Source of the DNA: Ruminococcus flavefaciens MA2007
GTDB taxonomy: Bacteria; Bacillota; Clostridia; Oscillospirales; Ruminococcaceae
Direction of reading: 5' to 3'
DNA: 64,000 bases
Assembly (NCBI RefSeq): GCF_000621845.1
Contig: NZ_JHXF01000013.1
Location: 49,830-113,829, forward strand
Positions 51,966 through 61,224 of the stretch are shown piece after piece. Below the pieces are notes generated by a model. It had not been told where the DNA came from. It saw only the letters and a list, made by a program, of their open reading frames with translations, and made no database searches. Every line of letters begins with the position of its first letter. The first letter of the stretch is position 1. The translations under genes were made by a program, and so were the position numbers.

Positions 51966-52132
51966 TGTGAGTTTTTTGTGTGATGGAATGTTGGATATAA
52001 ATCAGTTGATTGGATTAGATGGCGTTTTCTGAACGGTAAAGATGCATTATTATTATCAGGAAAATTTAATGAAGTATTTAGGATTAGATGGAAAATTTTT
52101 TAAGGGGATCGATGTTTTATGTAAAGTGATGG

Positions 52133-52288
52133 TTAAAATTTTCTGAGTTTCTTGAGTTCCTTGGGGGGCTCTGGTTGATTAAACATCCATATGCAGGCGG
52201 AATTTGCATTCTGCTCTGCTGCCTTTACAGATTTTGAAACGATTGTCTTCATTATTATTGATCTGACAGTATTCCGAGTTTTCTTCAT
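52133..52288 (-). CDS. agrD: AgrD-like cyclic lactone autoinducer precursor
   Basis: The 51-residue peptide has an amphipathic N-terminal leader (MKKTRNTVRSIIMKTIVSKS), then NANSACIWMFNQPEPPKELKKL. In the AgrD family the signal is a thiolactone between a Cys and the carboxyl four residues on: here Cys32 to Phe36 (CIWMF). The conserved tail NQPEPPKELKKLRKF is removed by AgrB. The start at 52288 follows AGGAGGG. It lies 217 bases after the kinase gene, with its own promoter, rather than between agrB and the kinase. Confidence 0.88.
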   Translation of the reverse strand: MKKTRNTVRSIIMKTIVSKSVKAAEQNANSACIWMFNQPEPPKELKKLRKF

Positions 52289-52349
52289 AATGAATTCCCT
52301 CCTGAATAATGATAGTGCAGGCACCTTTGGGGCGACGCCTATGTATATT

Positions 52350-52377
52350 ATTATATTTCTGAACGCCAAAAAGTCAA
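52350..52377 (-). promoter_or_regulatory. Promoter of agrD
   Basis: TTGACT, a 16-base spacer and TATAAT on the minus strand. Confidence 0.7.
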
Positions 52378-52428
52378 TACCTTTGCACTAAACGCCGTTT
52401 ATTTGCATTTTTATCCTCATAGTTCATG

Positions 52429-52479
52429 TTTAACGGTAATTTTCTTACAGTAATAATATTTTTGTTAAGATTTAACGTT
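52429..52479 (-). promoter_or_regulatory. Possible LytTR half-sites upstream of agrD
   Basis: Minus-strand AACGTTAAA (52479-52471) and ACCGTTAAA (52437-52429) fit most of the general LytTR consensus and are 42 bp apart (two 21-bp steps). They could allow feedback by the LytTR regulator at 53841. Confidence 0.4.
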
Positions 52480-52505
52480 ATATTATATTTTAAGCCGTCA
52501 AAAGG

Positions 52506-53837
52506 TCATACTGCGGTCTTTTCCGTGACTTTTTCAGACTGCTGCTTTTCCTTGTCATCGGGGATAGGGATAAGGAGCTCTGTAATGAAGAGATTGTCCT
52601 CAACATGGGCGTTGAAGCTGCCGTTGTACTTGGCACAGGCATTGCGGATATTGGAAAGACCTATGCCGTGGTGATTCTTTTTCGTGCTCCTGAATTCGTT
52701 CTTGGCTGTGGTCGAGACCTTGTCGAAGCTGTTTTCAAGATAGATGAAAACAAAGTAGTTCCGGCGTGTTATGGACAGCCACACGCGGCGCTTGTCCTCG
52801 GGAAGCTCGCTGCAGGCCTCAAAGGCGTTGTCCAGCAGATTCGAGAATATCGCCGTAACGTCAAGGTTCGAGATAAAGCCGATATCCGTGAACTCTGCGT
52901 CCACGCGGAAATCAACGTTCATAGCCTCCGCAGTATCGAGCTTATTGTTGATAACTACCGTGAGAATGGGATCGTCGCACTCAAATCGGGGCATGAGCTT
53001 GTCCAGCTCGGCGTTGAGCAGGTCCTTGTAGTGTCCTGCTTCCTCTGCCTTATTGGCGTTTATAAGTCCCTCCAGAGAGGCAATGTGCTTCTTTACATCG
53101 TGGATAACACGTCTTGAAGCATTATACTTCTCGTTGAGCTCGTTATAGGCTTTAAGCTGTAAAACAGACTGCTGAGATACCAGCTCCAGTTCTCGTTCCG
53201 TCTTGTACGCCTTTGAGAGAGTTCGCAGAAGATAGGTAAGATAAAGGTCCAGAGCAAAGAATATCAGCAGGATGATAACGATGCCGTAGCCTGCCTTGCC
53301 GTCCATAATGGTATTGTATATGTACTGGAAAATGACTATCTCTCCGACTATAAGCACGAAGAACATTATTATCTCCTGCAATCGTATGGAGCTGAAGCCG
53401 TTTTCGGAAATATACATTATAAAGCACTTGGCAGCGGCTATCATAAACAGCCAGCTAAGCAGATTGCCTGCGATATAAAGCTCTATCGTATTCTGTATGT
53501 CCTGCGACTCTATGCCTATCAGGAACGAAAGAAGTATTCCCGACAGCATCTCTATTATTGCCATTATCACCAGGAATATGGCGTTATATATCAGGAAATT
53601 GAGATATTTCGGCTTAAAGAACAGTATAGTCAGTACAAGCAGTGAAACATATGAATAAGTAACATTAAAAACAGGCATTCCAAAGGAATTGACTGCTGCG
53701 TGGAGCAGTGCGGCAACAACTGCAAACGCCGCCTTGAACACGACTGAATTCCTTCTGGATTCATATATCTTTACGAATGTTACGAATGCAAATATGTACA
53801 GAGCTAACGCTGAAATAAAATTAGCTGCAAAAAACAT
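52506..53837 (-). CDS. agrC: AgrC-like sensor histidine kinase (GHKL family)
   Basis: The 443-residue protein has six or seven transmembrane helices in residues 1-215, then a coiled-coil linker. The phospho-accepting His lies in SRRVIHDVKKHIASLEG, the N-box is FSNLLDNAFEAC and the G-box KKNHHGIGLSNIRNAC. This is the AgrC/ComD-type HPK10 kinase that senses cyclic or linear peptides. Its gene follows the LytTR regulator gene by three bases. The likely ligand is the product of agrD, 217 bases downstream. Confidence 0.92.
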   Translation of the reverse strand: MFFAANFISALALYIFAFVTFVKIYESRRNSVVFKAAFAVVAALLHAAVNSFGMPVFNVTYSYVSLLVLTILFFKPKYLNFLIYNAIFLVIMAIIEMLSGILLSFLIGIESQDIQNTIELYIAGNLLSWLFMIAAAKCFIMYISENGFSSIRLQEIIMFFVLIVGEIVIFQYIYNTIMDGKAGYGIVIILLIFFALDLYLTYLLRTLSKAYKTERELELVSQQSVLQLKAYNELNEKYNASRRVIHDVKKHIASLEGLINANKAEEAGHYKDLLNAELDKLMPRFECDDPILTVVINNKLDTAEAMNVDFRVDAEFTDIGFISNLDVTAIFSNLLDNAFEACSELPEDKRRVWLSITRRNYFVFIYLENSFDKVSTTAKNEFRSTKKNHHGIGLSNIRNACAKYNGSFNAHVEDNLFITELLIPIPDDKEKQQSEKVTEKTAV

Positions 53838-53840
53838 AGC

Positions 53841-54566
53841 TTACTCCTGTCTGATATAGTGTTTTATGAAACGGCTGAATTCTTTCTGGAACTCCTTCAG
53901 CTTTTTCTGAGCAACGGGTATTTCAAGACCGTTCGTGGTGTATAGCGTGAAATTATTGAGTTTATCTATGTGTTCCATGTTTATTATGAAGCTTTTATGG
54001 GGAGAAACGAAGCTCTCTGAGTTTATCAGCGCAAAAACGTCGGAAAGGCTGCCCCTTATGCGGTACGTCTCCGATTTTGTATAGACCGTTATACGGCGGT
54101 TTCCCGTGTATTCAAAGACATAGATGTTTTTCAGCGTCAGCAGCAGAGGTCCGTCCTCGCCCTTCAGCTGTATCACTACGTCCTTTTCGGAGTTTTCCGC
54201 AAGATAGCGCATCAGCTCGTCAAGAACATTGTCTATCCTCTCGTCCTCAAAGGGCTTCAGCACAAAGTCAAAGGGGTGTACGGAATAGCTCCTCAGAGCG
54301 AACTCGGAGTGGCTTGTAACGTAGACTATCCTTGAACGGCGGTCTATCTGACGTATCGCCTGAGCGGTCTTGAGTCCGTCGATACCGCTCATTTCGATGT
54401 CAAGAAAGATAAGGTCGTAGTTCATATCCGTTTCAAGGAGCTTTTCGCCGCAGCGGAAGCTGTGGACATCAAACTCTACAGAATGAGCGGTGCTGTATTT
54501 TGAGATACGCTCCTTTATCTGGTCGATAACTTCCTTGTCATCATCGCATATAGCAATGGATATCAT
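53841..54566 (-). CDS. agrA: AgrA-like response regulator (REC-LytTR)
   Basis: The 241-residue protein has a receiver domain with acidic pocket ICDDDKEV and phosphorylated Asp56 (DLIFLDIEMSGIDG), switch residues in YVTSHSEFA and Lys in DFVLKPFED. A C-terminal LytTR DNA-binding domain (about 140-238) carries RGSLSDVFALINSESFVSPHKSFIINMEHI. LytTR proteins bind 9-bp direct repeats. Its start overlaps the agrB stop by four bases (ATGA). Confidence 0.94.
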   Translation of the reverse strand: MISIAICDDDKEVIDQIKERISKYSTAHSVEFDVHSFRCGEKLLETDMNYDLIFLDIEMSGIDGLKTAQAIRQIDRRSRIVYVTSHSEFALRSYSVHPFDFVLKPFEDERIDNVLDELMRYLAENSEKDVVIQLKGEDGPLLLTLKNIYVFEYTGNRRITVYTKSETYRIRGSLSDVFALINSESFVSPHKSFIINMEHIDKLNNFTLYTTNGLEIPVAQKKLKEFQKEFSRFIKHYIRQE

Positions 54567-55147
54567 TTCAATGCTCCTTTCCTGTTGGAGAATAAGCCTG
54601 CCGCAAGCATTATCCCTGTGAAGAATACCGCCATTGCAGAAGCTGTCATAAGTCGGTGTGCCTGTAAAACAGCCAGTAAAGCTATTACTGCCGCAGATAT
54701 TGCGGCTGCTATAAGGGAACGTCTGCGGAATACCCTGCGCTCCTTGTCATCAAAGGGCTTGTTACGGGATTCCACAGGTGCTAACAGGATAATGAGCAGT
54801 AAGCCCGTTAAGCCCATAGCTGCCCCGACAGGCAGCAAAGCCCGAGAAGGCATAAGCTGAGAAGCCGCAATGACAGAGCTCATCACAGCCATGGACAATA
54901 TAAAGCAGGCAGTCCGCGTTTTAGCATGATAACCGCCGCAGCATGAGCGCAGAGGCGGATATACCGCCATGAAAACGAGTGCCGAAGGTGCACTGCCGAA
55001 TATAATGGCAGTAACCAGCATAGCAGCAGATATGAGCACCTTCATGATGTTCAGCTCAAGCCCGAAACGGACTATATCTGCCTCGTCTTCCCTGACGTAA
55101 CCGCCGCTGAGAAGCTTTTCCATGATAGAATCTATTAATTTGTCCAT
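54563..55147 (-). CDS. agrB: AgrB-like peptide maturation endopeptidase
   Basis: The 194-residue membrane protein of the AgrB family (PF04647) has catalytic His74 and Cys81 in SCCGGYHAKTRTACFILS, with about four to six helices. It cuts the AgrD tail, forms the thiolactone ring and helps export. First gene of the agrB-agrA-agrC operon, behind its own promoter. Confidence 0.93.
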   Translation of the reverse strand: MDKLIDSIMEKLLSGGYVREDEADIVRFGLELNIMKVLISAAMLVTAIIFGSAPSALVFMAVYPPLRSCCGGYHAKTRTACFILSMAVMSSVIAASQLMPSRALLPVGAAMGLTGLLLIILLAPVESRNKPFDDKERRVFRRRSLIAAAISAAVIALLAVLQAHRLMTASAMAVFFTGIMLAAGLFSNRKGALK

Positions 55148-55189
55148 CTCTATATCCTATATCCCATACACGAATTACTAATCAGTTTA

Positions 55190-55217
55190 ATTATATCACA
55201 AATTAGCAAAAAGTCAA
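55190..55217 (-). promoter_or_regulatory. Promoter of the agrBAC operon
   Basis: TTGACT, a 16-base spacer and TATAAT on the minus strand; the same hexamers and spacing as the agrD promoter. Confidence 0.7.
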
Positions 55218-55307
55218 TATTCTCGGTATAAATTTCACCTTTATAATATCAACAAGTAAAACAATTATATATCATATATCCATTTTTATGCGGACAGCTG
55301 CAAAAAA

Positions 55308-55338
55308 AGCCGCAAAACTTTTCAGCTTTGCGGCTTTG
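55308..55338 (-). terminator. Terminator of folC
   Basis: AAAGCCGCAAA/TTTGCGGCTTT hairpin with T-run on the minus strand. Confidence 0.88.
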
Positions 55339-55340
55339 TA

Positions 55341-56621
55341 TCATATTATAATATCTTTTGATGCGTCCGTGAACTGCTGATACATATACAGCGAACCCAG
55401 TGCGATAAGAGGCATACCCTGCTTCTTTGCGTAGTCAAGGGCAGCTCTTACACCCTCGGCATATTCCTCAAAGGGCAGTGTACGCATACCACGCTCCGTA
55501 AGCGCCTGCGCAAGGGCTTTGCTGTCAAGAGCCCTCGGATTATCGGGCTTTACCGCAAAGGCGGTATCGGTAAGCTCTCCCAGCATATCCGCATACAGAC
55601 CGTACTCCTTGTCAGCCATTACGCCGATGAGCAGTACGACCTTTTTATCGCCGAAGTATCGGCGGATACTGTCCGTCGCACAGCGTATGCCGTCGGGATT
55701 GTGAGCACCGTCATATATAATAAGAGGCTCTCTGCTGATGACCTCGAAGCGTCCGTGCCATTTCACATCTGCAAGTCCCTGACGGACTGCGCTTTCGGGG
55801 ATATCAATGCCCTCCCTGCAGAGTATCTCTATACAGCTCAGCACATTCACGGCGTTTTCGCGCTGATAGGTGCCGAGAAGCGGTATATGGAGCTTTTCGC
55901 CCTTATAGGTCAGCTCCGTTCCGTTTATGGTACAGCTGTCCTCAGACCATGAGAACTGCGAATAATCGGGGATAAACAGCTCGCAGCCAAGCTTTTTTGC
56001 GGTATCGGCAGCTATCTCGTAGACTTCCTCGCTGTTTCCGCCAAAATAAACAGGTCTGCCCTGTTTGATAATGCCGCATTTATGGGAGGCTATCTCCGCA
56101 ATAGTGTCGCCGAGAAAAGCTCCGTGGTCTTTCTGGACATTGGTTATTACCGATAATACGGGAGCTTTGATAACATTGGTGGAGTCGGTATCTCCGCCCA
56201 TGCCGCATTCGACTACGGCTATATCGCAGCCCTTCCGCACAAAAAGCTCAAAAGCCGCCGCCGTAAGGACTTCAAACTCCGTGGGCTTTTCGGTCATGCT
56301 CTCGCATATGGGAGCTATATCGCCGATAAGGTCTGCAAAGTCCTGCTCCCCTATCTCCTCACCGTCAATGCGGAAGCTGTCCGTGACCTTGGTTATGGCA
56401 GGAGAAGAGAAACCGCCGACTTTATAGCCTGCGCTTTTCAGCACAGATGTGAGCATGGCACCGAAAGAGCCCTTGCCGTTGGTGCCTGCAATGTGGACAG
56501 TCTTTACCTTGTCCTGCGGATTATCCATAAGGCGGAGAAGCTCCGTTATACGGCTAAGTCCCAGTACGCTGCCTCTTTCGGCAGCCTTTTTCATGTATCC
56601 CAGCGCTTCCGTGAAGTTCAT
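55341..56621 (-). CDS. folC: Folylpolyglutamate/dihydrofolate synthase FolC
   Basis: In the 426-residue Mur-ligase-type enzyme, the P-loop is HIAGTNGKGS (residues 43-52), VVECGMGGDTDSTN and SVITNVQKDHGAFLGDTIAEIA are FolC-typical, and LIIYDGAHNPDG begins the C-terminal glutamate ligase domain. It adds glutamates to folates, retaining them in the cell. Its start overlaps the stop of the folate transporter gene by four bases, so uptake and retention are made together. Confidence 0.95.
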   Translation of the reverse strand: MNFTEALGYMKKAAERGSVLGLSRITELLRLMDNPQDKVKTVHIAGTNGKGSFGAMLTSVLKSAGYKVGGFSSPAITKVTDSFRIDGEEIGEQDFADLIGDIAPICESMTEKPTEFEVLTAAAFELFVRKGCDIAVVECGMGGDTDSTNVIKAPVLSVITNVQKDHGAFLGDTIAEIASHKCGIIKQGRPVYFGGNSEEVYEIAADTAKKLGCELFIPDYSQFSWSEDSCTINGTELTYKGEKLHIPLLGTYQRENAVNVLSCIEILCREGIDIPESAVRQGLADVKWHGRFEVISREPLIIYDGAHNPDGIRCATDSIRRYFGDKKVVLLIGVMADKEYGLYADMLGELTDTAFAVKPDNPRALDSKALAQALTERGMRTLPFEEYAEGVRAALDYAKKQGMPLIALGSLYMYQQFTDASKDIII

Positions 56622-57178
56622 TTTCTCTTTATCTTCTCAAGCTGCGCTGTGAAAGCCTTGTTGCTCATGAGCATATAGATGATGAATGTCTCGATGATTC
56701 CCATGATAAGGTTGGTCAAAGGTCTCCAGACAAGCTGCGGTCTCATTGCAGGGAACAGGAAGTAAAGACCTGTTGTGTTTATAGCCAGCGAGCCGATAAG
56801 TCTTGCGATACCTACTGCGCAGGCAATTCTCGGGAGCTGCTTGCTCTTGAATATATAATTGTAGGAAAGTCCTGCGAAAAAGCCTGTAGCAGCAGCGCCT
56901 ACTGTGATAAGGGGCATCGGAGTCATACCTGTTACGAAGCAGCCGATGAGGTCAGCGCCTGCACCTACTGCCGCACCGATGAACGGTCCGAAGAAGATAC
57001 CTGCCATAAGGATAGGCAGAGTCTCGGCGCTTATGCGGATAACGCTGAAAAAGTCTACTCTCAGTGATTTGCCCACGATGCTGATAGCGATGAGAAGCGC
57101 AGCCAGCACCAGTACCTTTGTGCTGCCGAAAAGTCTGATACCAGACTTCATTGCAGCTGTTTTGTTGTTTGCAGCCAT
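56618..57178 (-). CDS. folT: Folate ECF transporter S component FolT
   Basis: The 186-residue protein has six transmembrane helices and the S-component pattern: FFSVIRISAETLPILMAGIFFGPFIGAAVGAGADLIG (residues about 43-80) is the conserved core of FolT-type proteins. It binds folate and works with the shared EcfA/A'/T module coded elsewhere. Start at 57178 behind GGAGG; an in-frame upstream ATG at 57205 lies before that site. It is preceded by a THF riboswitch and followed by folC. Confidence 0.93.
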   Translation of the reverse strand: MAANNKTAAMKSGIRLFGSTKVLVLAALLIAISIVGKSLRVDFFSVIRISAETLPILMAGIFFGPFIGAAVGAGADLIGCFVTGMTPMPLITVGAAATGFFAGLSYNYIFKSKQLPRIACAVGIARLIGSLAINTTGLYFLFPAMRPQLVWRPLTNLIMGIIETFIIYMLMSNKAFTAQLEKIKRK

Positions 57179-57245
57179 AAAAAAATCCTCCTTTTCCTCA
57201 CTCATACGACAAGAAAAGAAGGCATAGTCTCTTATATTGTCCTAT

Positions 57246-57358
57246 GAAGCGGGATGCAAAATGTGAACCGTAAGCCTTAGCTTTTCGTTTGACTGACAAC
57301 TCCCCGTTCAGTCAACACTGGAATACCGAATGGTATAACGAACACATTTTTACTCTTC
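57246..57358 (-). promoter_or_regulatory. THF riboswitch
   Basis: The minus strand matches the folT-type tetrahydrofolate aptamer element by element: P1 GAAG/CTTC, a GAGTA segment, GTTCGTTA, then a stem TTGACTG/CAGTCAA with loop AACGGGGAGTTGT, then AACGAAAAGC, AAGGCTTACGG and CACATTTTGCATCCCGC. An extra hairpin (ATACCATTCGGTAT) is inserted before the P3-like stem. It precedes folT by 68 bases with no terminator, so control is probably of translation. Confidence 0.85.
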
Positions 57359-57387
57359 AAAATATCGCAGTACCTTACTGCACTATC

Positions 57388-57416
57388 ATTATACAGCAGA
57401 GAATAGCGTTTGTCAA
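57388..57416 (-). promoter_or_regulatory. Promoter of the riboswitch-folT-folC transcript
   Basis: TTGACA, a 17-base spacer and TATAAT, both consensus, on the minus strand. Confidence 0.85.
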
Positions 57417-57524
57417 TAGAATAACACACGAAAAAACACCCGTTTATACTCTTTGTCAATTTGCTCTAAATGCACATACACAGGTGGTAAAAATAGGTCA
57501 AAAAGCCGAAAATGTATAAAGCCC

Positions 57525-57553
57525 TTGACAAATTACCATAATAGTGATAAATT
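57525..57553 (+). promoter_or_regulatory. Heat-shock operon promoter
   Basis: TTGACA, a 17-base spacer and TAAATT, directly before CIRCE. Confidence 0.8.
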
Positions 57554-57557
57554 ATAG

Positions 57558-57584
57558 TTAGCACTCAAAGAGTTAGAGTGCTAA
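57558..57584. promoter_or_regulatory. CIRCE operator
   Basis: TTAGCACTC, nine bases, GAGTGCTAA: a perfect CIRCE element, bound by HrcA. It starts four bases after the -10. Confidence 0.97.
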
Positions 57585-57607
57585 CGAGATTGAAGGGAGT
57601 GAGTATC

Positions 57608-58651
57608 GTGGACGACAGAAAGCTCAGAATACTTGCTGCTGTGGTTGACGAATATGTCAGAACGGGCGAACCCGTCGGCTCGAAATCGATCTCGAAGCTT
57701 GAAAATATAAATGTTTCCTCCGCTACTATCAGAAATGATATGGCTGCTCTGGAACAGATGGGCTATCTTGAACAGCCTCACACCTCGGCAGGACGAGTTC
57801 CTACATTCAAAGGCTACAGGCTGTACATCGACGAGCTTATGACTCCTCACGATCTTCCCGAAGAAGAGAAGAGAATGCTGGACGAAATGCTGGGCGACAA
57901 GGATACTCCCGAGGAGCTCCTTGTACAGAACGCCGCAACAGCCCTCACGGAGATAACTCACTGCGCCGCAGTAGTTACCAACGCTGTTCCGAGATTCTCG
58001 GTTATCTCAAAGGTAGAGGTAATACCTACAGGAAAGCGCCTGTATGTGATACTCCTCATAACCTCAAACGGAAGCATTAAAAACAAGGCTTGCAGACTGG
58101 AATTCGACCTCAGCCATGAACAGCTGGATTTCTTTACACATTATATAGAGGAAAACCTCAGCGGCGTCTCAGTTGACGACCTCTCTGAGGAAATGTTCGA
58201 CAAAATGGTAGCGGCGGTAAGCGCCTACATGGTGTCCCTTTCACCGCTGGTAAAGGGCATATGCGAGCTCTCTGAGGACCTGCGTCAGCAGGAGCTCACA
58301 GTCAGCGGAAGCGAAAAGCTTCTGTCCTGCGAGGAGCTTGACAAAATGGAAGTCGTGAGATTCATCGAACACAAGGACGGTCTTTCAGAGCTCCTTGAAA
58401 ACGCATTCAGCGGAATACAGGTAAAGTTCAGCTCTGAAAACGACAGCTTCGCAATAGGCAATTCAAGCCTTATAGTCTCAAAGTACCGCAAGGGCGGCAA
58501 GGAGGCAGGCTCTCTCGGAATAATAGGTCCTATGAGAGTCGATTACAAAAAGATAATCCCTTACGTCGAGTACCTGACGCAGAAGATATCTGCTCTCATG
58601 GACGGCGACGATGACATTATAAGCGCTCCGTCAGATACACAGGAGCCATAG
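57608..58651 (+). CDS. hrcA: Heat-inducible transcription repressor HrcA
   Basis: The 347-residue protein has a winged-helix N-terminus (DDRKLRILAAVVDEYVRTGE, SSATIRNDMAALEQMGYLEQ, TSAGRVPTFKGYRLYIDEL) and the HrcA ligand-like domain, ending with LGIIGPMRVDYKKIIPYVEY. It binds CIRCE in its own promoter and represses the hrcA-grpE-dnaK-dnaJ genes until heat stress. Start taken as GTG at 57608 (GGGAG nine bases before); the open frame reaches back into CIRCE. Confidence 0.95.
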   Translation: MDDRKLRILAAVVDEYVRTGEPVGSKSISKLENINVSSATIRNDMAALEQMGYLEQPHTSAGRVPTFKGYRLYIDELMTPHDLPEEEKRMLDEMLGDKDTPEELLVQNAATALTEITHCAAVVTNAVPRFSVISKVEVIPTGKRLYVILLITSNGSIKNKACRLEFDLSHEQLDFFTHYIEENLSGVSVDDLSEEMFDKMVAAVSAYMVSLSPLVKGICELSEDLRQQELTVSGSEKLLSCEELDKMEVVRFIEHKDGLSELLENAFSGIQVKFSSENDSFAIGNSSLIVSKYRKGGKEAGSLGIIGPMRVDYKKIIPYVEYLTQKISALMDGDDDIISAPSDTQEP

Positions 58652-58667
58652 AAAGGAGCAATGACCG

Positions 58668-59231
58668 ATGGAAGAGAACGAGAAGGAAACGGAGCTTCTT
58701 GAAGAGCTGGAAGAGGATATGGCAGAAGAAGCTGCGGAAAACTCCGACGAGCTCGATGAAGCTGACGCAGCCAGCGAGTACAACGACTCCGCCGCACAGT
58801 TCGCGGATATGGAGGAGGCTCTCGCAGAGGCAAACGACAAGTACCTGAGGTTATTTGCGGAGTACGACAACTACCGCAAGAGAACAGCCAAGGAAAAGAC
58901 AGAGACATATCAGAACGCTTCCGTTCAGTGTGTTGAGAAGCTTCTCCCCGTGCTTGACAGCTTTGAGAGGTCTCTTGAAGCCGAATGTGCAGACGAGAAC
59001 TTCAAGAACGGAATGGCGATGATATACAATCAGTTCAAGAACTTCCTTACACAGATGAACGTTACCGAGATAGAAGCTCTCGGGGCGGAATTCGATCCAA
59101 ACGTACACAACGCGATACAGCAGCTTGACGGAACGGATTACGCAAGCAATCACGTCTGCTCTGTATTCCAGAAGGGCTATATGCTCGGGGATAAGCTTGT
59201 AAGACCTGCTATGGTGGCAGTGGCAGTTTAG
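58668..59231 (+). CDS. grpE: Nucleotide exchange factor GrpE
   Basis: In the 187-residue protein the acidic N-terminal tail and coiled-coil (residues 1-75) lead to LFAEYDNYRKRTAKEKTETY and the C-terminal beta domain with LGAEFDPNVHNAIQQ and VFQKGYMLGDKLVRPAMVAV. It releases ADP from DnaK. AAAGGAG lies eight bases before the ATG. 16 bases after hrcA. Confidence 0.96.
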   Translation: MEENEKETELLEELEEDMAEEAAENSDELDEADAASEYNDSAAQFADMEEALAEANDKYLRLFAEYDNYRKRTAKEKTETYQNASVQCVEKLLPVLDSFERSLEAECADENFKNGMAMIYNQFKNFLTQMNVTEIEALGAEFDPNVHNAIQQLDGTDYASNHVCSVFQKGYMLGDKLVRPAMVAVAV

Positions 59232-59246
59232 CGCAAAGCGCTAAAC

Positions 59247-59336
59247 AATTCATAATGCATAATTCATAATTATGCGATCAACACAAGTAAACTACATTCA
59301 TAATTCAATTATGCATTGTGAATTATGAATTAGAAA
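59247..59336. repeat. AT-rich inverted repeat (ATTCATAAT type)
   Basis: AATTCATAATGCATAATT (59247-59264) and AATTATGCATTGTGAATT (59307-59324) are near-perfect inverses, with further ATTCATAAT copies between. It lies in the grpE-dnaK gap and may form a large stem in the mRNA. Confidence 0.65.
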
Positions 59337-59352
59337 TTAGGAGGAATTTATT

Positions 59353-61224
59353 ATGGGAAAAATCATTGGTATCGATCTTGGTACAACTAACTCTTGCGTA
59401 GCTGTTATGGAGGGCGGTAACGCTGTAGTTATCCCCAACAGCGAAGGTGCAAGAACAACTCCTTCCGTTGTAGCTTTCACAAACAACGGCGAGCGTCTCG
59501 TAGGTCAGGTGGCTAAGAGACAGGCTATCACAAACCACGACAGAACAGTTTCTTCTATCAAGAGACACATGGGTTCTGATTATAAAGTTGCTATCGACGG
59601 CAAGAACTATACTCCTCAGGAGATATCAGCAATGATCCTCCAGAAGCTCAAGGCTGACGCAGAGGCTTACCTCGGCGAGCCTGTAACAGAGGCTGTTATC
59701 ACAGTTCCTGCTTACTTCACAGACTCACAGAGACAGGCTACTAAGGACGCAGGTCAGATCGCTGGTCTTACCGTTAAGCGTATCATCAACGAGCCTACAG
59801 CAGCTGCTCTCTCATACGGTATCGACAAGGAAGAGGAGCAGACCGTTATGGTTTACGACCTCGGCGGCGGTACATTCGATGTATCTATCATCGAAATGGG
59901 CGAGGACGTTCAGCAGGTACTTGCTACAGCAGGTAACAACCGTCTCGGCGGCGACGACTTCGACCAGCGTATCATCAACTGGATAGTTGAGGAGTTCAAG
60001 AAGACTGAGGGCATCGACCTTTCAGCTGACAAGATGGCTGCCCAGAGACTCAAGGACGCAGCTGAAAAGTCCAAGATAGAGCTTTCATCTACAACAACAT
60101 CAAATATCAACATTCCTTTCATCACTGTTGACGCTTCGGGCACACCTAAGCACCTCGACCTCACACTTACACAGGCTAAGTTCAACGAGCTCACAGCTGA
60201 CCTCGTTGAAGCTACAATGGGACCTGTAAGACAGGCTCTCAGCGACAGCGGTCTCAACATCTCAGAGATCAACAAGGTGCTCATGGTCGGCGGTTCTTCA
60301 AGAATCCCTGCTGTACAGGAAGCTGTTAAGAAGCTCATCGGCAAGGAGCCATTCAAGGGCATCAACCCTGACGAGTGCGTAGCTCTCGGTGCTGCATATC
60401 AGGGCGGCGTTCTCGGCGGCGACGTTAAGAACGGTCTCCTCCTCCTCGATGTTACACCGCTTTCACTCGGTATTGAGACAGCAGGCGGCGTTTGCACAAG
60501 AATGATCGAAAGAAATACAACTATCCCTACAAAGAAGTCACAGGTATTCTCAACATACGCAGACAATCAGCCTGCTGTTGATATCAACGTACTTCAGGGT
60601 GAGCGTGAGTTCGCACGCGACAACAAGCAGCTGGGTACCTTCCGTCTCGACGGTATCGCTCCTGCTCCAAGAGGAATCCCTCAGATCGAAGTAACATTCG
60701 ATATCGACCAGAACGGTATCGTTCACGTATCCGCTAAGGATCTCGGCACAGGCAAGGAGCAGAACATCACTATCACTTCTTCCACAAATATGTCCAAGGA
60801 CGACATCGACAAGGCTGTCAAGGAAGCTGAGCAGTACGCTGCTGAGGATAAGAAGCGCCGTGAGGCTGTTGACAACAAGAACGAGGCTGAGAACCTTGTA
60901 TTCCAGTGCGAGAAGGCTCTCACAGACTTCGGCGACAAGGTATCTGCTGACGAAAAGTCAAATATCGAGTCCAAGTGCGCTGCACTCAAGTCTGCTATCG
61001 AAGCAAACAACGATTCCGAGATAAAGACTCTCAAGGAAGACCTCCAGAAGGCATTCTACGACCTCTCTGCAAAGATCTACCAGCAGGCAGCTCCTAACGG
61101 TGCAGCAGGCGCACAGGGTATTGATCCTTCACAGTTCGCTAACATGGGCGGTGCTGCTGACGCAGGCGCTTCACAGGGCGGAAACGACGACGGAGTAGTT
61201 GACGCAGACTTCACTGAGGTTTGA
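59353..61224 (+). CDS. dnaK: Chaperone DnaK (Hsp70)
   Basis: The 623-residue protein has ATPase-domain signatures [28 protein letters not shown] and [14 protein letters not shown]; the substrate domain begins after [14 protein letters not shown], and a Gly/Ala-rich tail ends in [12 protein letters not shown]. It folds client proteins with DnaJ and GrpE. AGGAGG precedes the ATG. The stop overlaps the ATG of the small membrane protein. Confidence 0.98.
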   Translation: MGKIIGIDLGTTNSCVAVMEGGNAVVIPNSEGARTTPSVVAFTNNGERLVGQVAKRQAITNHDRTVSSIKRHMGSDYKVAIDGKNYTPQEISAMILQKLKADAEAYLGEPVTEAVITVPAYFTDSQRQATKDAGQIAGLTVKRIINEPTAAALSYGIDKEEEQTVMVYDLGGGTFDVSIIEMGEDVQQVLATAGNNRLGGDDFDQRIINWIVEEFKKTEGIDLSADKMAAQRLKDAAEKSKIELSSTTTSNINIPFITVDASGTPKHLDLTLTQAKFNELTADLVEATMGPVRQALSDSGLNISEINKVLMVGGSSRIPAVQEAVKKLIGKEPFKGINPDECVALGAAYQGGVLGGDVKNGLLLLDVTPLSLGIETAGGVCTRMIERNTTIPTKKSQVFSTYADNQPAVDINVLQGEREFARDNKQLGTFRLDGIAPAPRGIPQIEVTFDIDQNGIVHVSAKDLGTGKEQNITITSSTNMSKDDIDKAVKEAEQYAAEDKKRREAVDNKNEAENLVFQCEKALTDFGDKVSADEKSNIESKCAALKSAIEANNDSEIKTLKEDLQKAFYDLSAKIYQQAAPNGAAGAQGIDPSQFANMGGAADAGASQGGNDDGVVDADFTEV

